A DNA stretch of 64,000 nucleotides. Source: Liolophura sinensis. Taxonomy: Eukaryota; Mollusca; Polyplacophora; Chitonida; Chitonidae. Location: assembly GCF_032854445.1 (NCBI RefSeq), contig NC_088301.1:58726512-58790511 (forward strand), given 5' to 3'. Shown piece after piece: positions 60,401-64,000 of the stretch. The notes below the pieces were generated by a model, which saw nothing but the letters and a program-made list of their open reading frames with translations, was not told the DNA's origin and searched no databases. A program made the position numbers and the translations under genes. Each line of letters opens with the position of its first letter. The stretch's first letter is position 1.

Positions 60401-63298
60401 AATCATGCTTCACTTACATGATGTCAGTCCATTTTAGGTAAGGGAATGCCTGACGTACACCACCAACCACTAACCAAGGCCCCAAGAATAGTGAGAGCTG
60501 AGGCAATGTACAAATTCCATGTCAAAGGCCTGGATAAAACCCATACCTCGAAAATCAGAAGCGCCTTAAACCACTAGGCCAATACCTGCTCCTACCTATT
60601 TGACTGTTTGGTGGATGATGAATGGGCAGAGCTAAAAATATACCCGATCTCCGAACTGGAGTGAAACCTTAAGTAATCACGTCATGCAATACTCTTTTAT
60701 GACTCAGAGTTCAAGTTATGTAAGCAGAAGATATTCAGTAACCTATCCATATCATTAGGCATTAATATACAGAGTTATGTTCATCAGAAAGCCCACAGAA
60801 CCAAATCAGTCTTCAGACATTCACAACGACTGGTTATACCAATAAATATACCAGAAACAACGTCTCTAATTGATCTCTTGGGTAAAGTAGGTCTGCTAAA
60901 CATGTATGATCAGCAGAAAAAAGAAAACATAAATTTGCAAATGTTTATTATTTTGTGAAGTGCTATTCAAGACATAAGAGTAAAAAACTTATTTTTTATA
61001 AATAGGTTCCAGGCACAAATTTAAAATCATAGTGTGTTTACTAGGATCTGTGTACAAATGCTACCTGGCAAAATGTAGAAAGGCTCTGCTCACTACATAT
61101 TTGTCTCTAACCTGACATCCGTGTCGTGAAGAGCACATTGACATTTAATGAGCTTAAGGTACACCACTTCTGGCTTACTTTTATTCAGGCTGTGACTTTT
61201 TCTAAAAGGCCAGAATTGTCTCCACAGGTTTTCCCTAGGATACAGGTATTATGTACAGTTACATGTAGCTGGATGTCTACATGAACAGGCCTCCCACTAC
61301 CAGTGTCAACAACAAAAAACATCGCTATACATACGACATGAAACTGTAATTTTTTCATTTTTCTTTATTTTCTTCATATTATAAACTCTGCTGAATACCA
61401 AATACCAGAATGACTAGTATTGGTGATGGCCAACTGTTGTTGACAGCCAGGTATTGAAGACAGCCAACTGTTGTTGGTAGCCAGGTATTGGTGACAGCCA
61501 AATATTGATGGCATCCAAGTATTCATGACAGCCAGGTACTGATGACAGCTAGGTATTTGTGATGCCTAGCCAGGTATTTGAGTTCACCAAGTATTGATGA
61601 TGGCCAAGTATTGGTGATGGCCAGGTATTGGTGACAACTAGGTAATTGTGAGAAAGAAGACTGATTTCTTACCAGATAAATTATTTTAAAGATACTTCTT
61701 ATTCTATTTAATTTGATTTGATTTGTGTTGTATGCCATACTCAAGAATATTTCACTTATACGACGGCGGCCAGCATTATGGTGGGAGGAAACCGGGCAGA
61801 GTCCGGGGGAAACCCACGACCATCCGCAGGTTGTTGCCAGACCTTCCCACGTACGGCTGGAGAGGAAGCCAGCATGAGCTGGACTTAAACTCAGAGTGAC
61901 CGCATTGGCGAGAGGCTCCTGGGTCATTGCGCTGTGCTAGCGCGCTAACCGACTGAACCACGGAGGCCCCCCTTCTTATTCTAAGATCTAAAGACAGATA
62001 ATAGAGTTGAAATCTAAAATAACCTTTCTCTTCAATTTAGAAAAGTAGAGATATGGATATGTTGTTCATTAGATTAATTACTAACAATGTAAGAAGAGAG
62101 CACACTAGATGTTCTATAACTTAGAGATGGATTTGTTGCAAAGATTAACATGTAGGACTCTGATACATAAGGTGTGCAGTATTTCTTTGTTCTTGTTATT
62201 TTACATTAAGGTTCAGTGATATGCAACATTCACTACCTTACCCACTTACAGGCACAATTTAAGCATTATTGAGAGTTAGATCTTAACATGTACCTTCAAT
62301 GATTAATAATGAGTGACCTGGATAATGGTTGTCTATACTGCTTGCTGGCCTAGGATGCAACATTTTGCATTTAAATTTATTGATGTATTTCATTGATGTT
62401 TTATGCCATACTGACGAAAATTTCATAGGATAAAACAGCAATATGGTGGGTGTAAACTGGGCTGGGAAACCCATGACAATACACAGGTTGCTGACTGACC
62501 TTCCACACCCAACCACACAAGGAAGCCACCATAAGCTGGGCTTGAACTTTGTGATGACACCAGTGCATTGGTGGCCGCTTGTCCATGAAGCCCCCTTACC
62601 TTTAGCACTATACACAGACAGTTTCACCAGATCATATCAACAAAGTTATAAACATGTGTATAATCAAGATTTAACTGCTTATGCATAGCACGTCCTATTA
62701 GAAACTTTCCTCACAAATCTTGATTTAAACAACAACGTTTACTATAAATGTACGCTTTCATTTTACATGCCTTGACAAGTTATTAATTGTTGTAAGCATA
62801 CTTCCTTTACTGTAATACTGTAAAAATGTATTTACTTTGACAACAATGCTACTATATTAGATTCTAACCAGATTTACCTGATATGGCCTGCATCCACCCG
62901 CAGATCTGGAGGACTGTGGCCGTGTTCAGAATGAAGAAGAGAAGGAAACAGGCGATGCAGATGAGGAAAAGGAGAGCGGAGAAGCCGACGAAGAAGGCAG
63001 CTGCCTGGAAGGAACCGCTCAGGATCGTGCTAAAGTCCGTGAACTCGCCTTCACACTCGTACGTCGATGCCGGACCGTTCCTTATGCAATGGCTGAAGAG
63101 ACCGAAGTACCCTACCTGCGGACTCTCCTCGGTATCTCCAATCCATTGTGGCTGGATAAATGCCACGATATTCAATATTGCGAAGCAGATTGTAAAAATG
63201 CCCCAGATTACAGCTATAGCTCGTGAATTTCGTACGTAATTCAAGTATTGAATACGCATATAACCGTGGTGATGCGACGATCCTGATGTTTGATACAT
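57464..63298 (-). CDS. LHFPL: LHFPL tetraspan protein of the LHFPL3/4/5 group
   Basis: Coding exons on the minus strand: 63298-62878, 60186-59941, 58048-57937 and 57476-57464, together 263 aa. LHFPL proteins are four-pass plasma-membrane proteins of the claudin/tetraspan fold that act as auxiliary subunits; in vertebrates LHFPL4 partners GABA-A receptors and LHFPL5 the hair-cell transduction channel. Here NYVRNSRAIAVIWGIFTICF, FIQPQWIGD, GYFGLFSHCI, EFTDFSTI, NTATV..ICGWMQ and GCVIYPNGWD are the group's signatures. Membrane helices lie at about 27-48, 98-124, 127-151 and 181-204; extracellular Cys71/Cys82 and Cys164/Cys177 are present. The cytosolic tail (205-263) is Ser/His/Arg-rich (KSHTMDRFSEYSTHRSERSK) and not like the vertebrate tails I recall. 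Exon 3 could simply run into TGA (57933-57935), but CACAG/GTGAGA is an excellent donor and an acceptor (GTTTTTGTTCACAG) precedes a 13-nt coding end at 57476. Start context (GCCATGT) is good. Introns hold three SINEs and a minisatellite. Confidence 0.9.
57531..57757 (-). mobile_element. Diverged tRNA-derived SINE
   Basis: Contains ATATTTCACTTATAC, CAAGATCATCCGCAGGTTGC, CCAGCATGAGCTGGACTTGA and CGCATTGGTGAGAGGCTCCT, collinear with the intact copies. The tRNA-like 5' end is truncated (stops near GCATGCCAACTATTT). It lies in the LHFPL intron between the last two coding exons. Confidence 0.88.
59317..59536 (+). repeat. MITE-like dispersed repeat, copy 3 (most complete)
   Basis: It aligns with 955-1155 and with the partial copies at 16.2 and 22.2 kb. 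The left end (AAACCTTTTCGCATATGTAAG) and the reverse complement of the right end (CAACCATTTCGCATGTTTAC) match at most positions, so the element has imperfect terminal inverted repeats of about 20 bp. It is about 220 bp long with no ORF, consistent with a MITE. No clean target-site duplication was seen. It lies in the LHFPL intron after exon 2. Confidence 0.65.
60430..60600 (-). mobile_element. Second tRNA-like SINE family, copy 2
   Basis: On the minus strand, box A (TTGGCCTAGTGGTTTAAGGC) and box B (GGGTTTTATCCAGG) are about 35 bp apart, the geometry of a tRNA-derived promoter. It is followed by a body of unknown type. The same head is seen at 36.4 kb. The arms do not fold into a functional tRNA. 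It lies in the LHFPL intron between exons 1 and 2. Confidence 0.5.
61420..61650 (+). repeat. Minisatellite, roughly 18-bp period
   Basis: More than ten imperfect tandem units of the form GCCAGGTATTGGTGACA occur back to back. Units vary at several positions (GGTACTGATGACAGC, AAGTATTGATGATGGCC). It lies in LHFPL's first intron, just before an intact SINE. Confidence 0.85.
61707..61971 (-). mobile_element. Intact tRNA-derived SINE with 12-bp target-site duplication
   Basis: Nearly identical to the element at 29.2 kb: on the minus strand it begins GGGGCCTCCGTGGTTCAGTC and keeps GGTTAGCGCGCTAGC, the CCTCCCACCATAATGCTGGC body and the TTCTTGAGTATGGC segment. The flanks are a perfect 12-bp duplication, CTTCTTATTCTA, at 61695-61706 and 61972-61983. 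High similarity to the 29.2-kb copy suggests recent activity. Confidence 0.92.
62376..62597 (-). mobile_element. Old, diverged tRNA-derived SINE
   Basis: Recognisable from TTTTATGCCATACTGACGAA, AATATGGTGGGTGTAAACTG, AACCCATGACAATACACAGG, GGAAGCCACCATAAGCTGGG and CATGAAGCCCCC, in the order seen in the intact copies. There are many substitutions and the box A region is eroded. It lies in LHFPL's first intron. Confidence 0.75.
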
Positions 63299-64000
63299 GG
63301 CGAAGTTCAGGTGTAAATTTCACTTACGATGACAGCCGAAATATCCAAAATGTCCCTCAGTCAACAATTCCACACAGATCTTCACCTATGTCATAATCAC
63401 ATCAGGCCATCCAGGTATTTCACTTTTTGTTTCACGAAACTTGATGGGTGAGGCTCTTTTCTGTAATTACCTGTGAAATGAATTCAGGTAACACTGTTTT
63501 GTACCTCCACTGACCGGTGAGTTCCCTCGTCACTGAGGTGTACAGGTGATATATATCTGCCTATTTTAGCAGCAAACCGGTTTGACAACTTATCAGTCCG
63601 ACTGCGGGATTGAGTCTACTGGACCAAAGCCTTCTACCTGTGGTGTGCCCCCCAACTTGTCCACCGCATGACGTCGAGTACACCTTGTACCGTAGTCACA
63701 TCAATTAACTGTGTACAACGTACCTATCCTAACATAATAAATTAAATCCGAACTGTTCGTCCGAAATTAACGTATCTCATTTCGTGCATAGACAAATTAT
63801 GTCCATCTTGCTTAAAGTACGGTAGGCCTGACTAAATCTAATTTTAATGATCTTGGTTTCATTTGATTTTTAAACTGTGAAAACATTGAGCTAAATTCAA
63901 CATCCCTGAATAACAATAAGCCTGCAGAAACTTTGGATAGATTACGGTAGCGGTAGTGGTGTCATTTACCTACCCTTCGATAGGCCGCGGCGTATTTGTT
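63299..64000 (-). promoter_or_regulatory. Upstream region of the LHFPL gene
   Basis: This 700-bp flank contains the presumed 5' UTR and promoter. A GC-richer part is at about 63520-63680. GTGATATATATCTGCC near 63546-63561 is a possible TATA-like element but its orientation and distance are not decisive. No upstream exon is evident before the window ends. Confidence 0.4.

Noticed and set aside
61523-61961. Minus-strand ORF of 134 codons with repeats
   Set aside because: It runs through the SINE and the 18-bp minisatellite; similar translations (TMR-like AVTLSLSPAHAGFLSS) appear at every SINE copy.
1-64000. CRISPR array, bacterial operon or prophage
   Set aside because: No regularly spaced direct repeats with unique spacers; genes are split by GT/AG introns and are animal families.

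Overview
The window is nuclear DNA of an invertebrate animal. It is AT-rich, has long introns with GT/AG borders, and carries many short interspersed repeats. It holds a Pox neuro-type Pax gene, a class typical of protostomes and not known to me from vertebrates. Together with tRNA-derived SINEs of a kind common in mollusc genomes, this points to a lophotrochozoan, most likely a mollusc or a close relative. Species-level placement is not possible from the sequence alone.

Layout. 1-8.1 kb (+): the last three coding exons I can chain of an unidentified gene that starts before the window; its C-terminus ends in a PDZ-ligand-like Ser-Thr-Leu. 8.1-21 kb: mostly non-coding, with one plausible isolated exon near 19.7 kb and a truncated copy of a MITE-like repeat. 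21.1-26.2 kb (-): two adjacent two-exon genes for CCDC51/MITOK, a two-pass mitochondrial inner-membrane protein; they are tandem duplicates in which the upstream copy (B) has a shortened linker. 27.4-34.4 kb (+): a complete 11-coding-exon PARP3 gene (533 aa) with WGR, helical and ART domains and an intact H-Y-E triad. 34.4-47 kb: a large non-coding region with a mosaic of inverted and shuffled repeats and the likely PoxN promoter. 47.1-52.2 kb (+): PoxN in four coding exons, with a possible 11-residue insert between the two halves of the paired domain. 57.5-63.3 kb (-): a four-exon LHFPL tetraspan gene of the LHFPL3/4/5 group with a Ser/His/Arg-rich tail.

The genes do not form an operon or an obvious pathway. 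CCDC51 copy B and PARP3 are divergently arranged with about 1.2 kb between start codons, so they may share a promoter region. The most distinctive things here are the CCDC51 duplication with lineage-specific shortening, the PoxN linker and its tandem 3' splice sites, and two repeat families recognisable only by comparing parts of the window: a roughly 210-bp MITE-like element, and a foldback/mosaic family whose modules A to E recur in both orientations between 37 and 54 kb.
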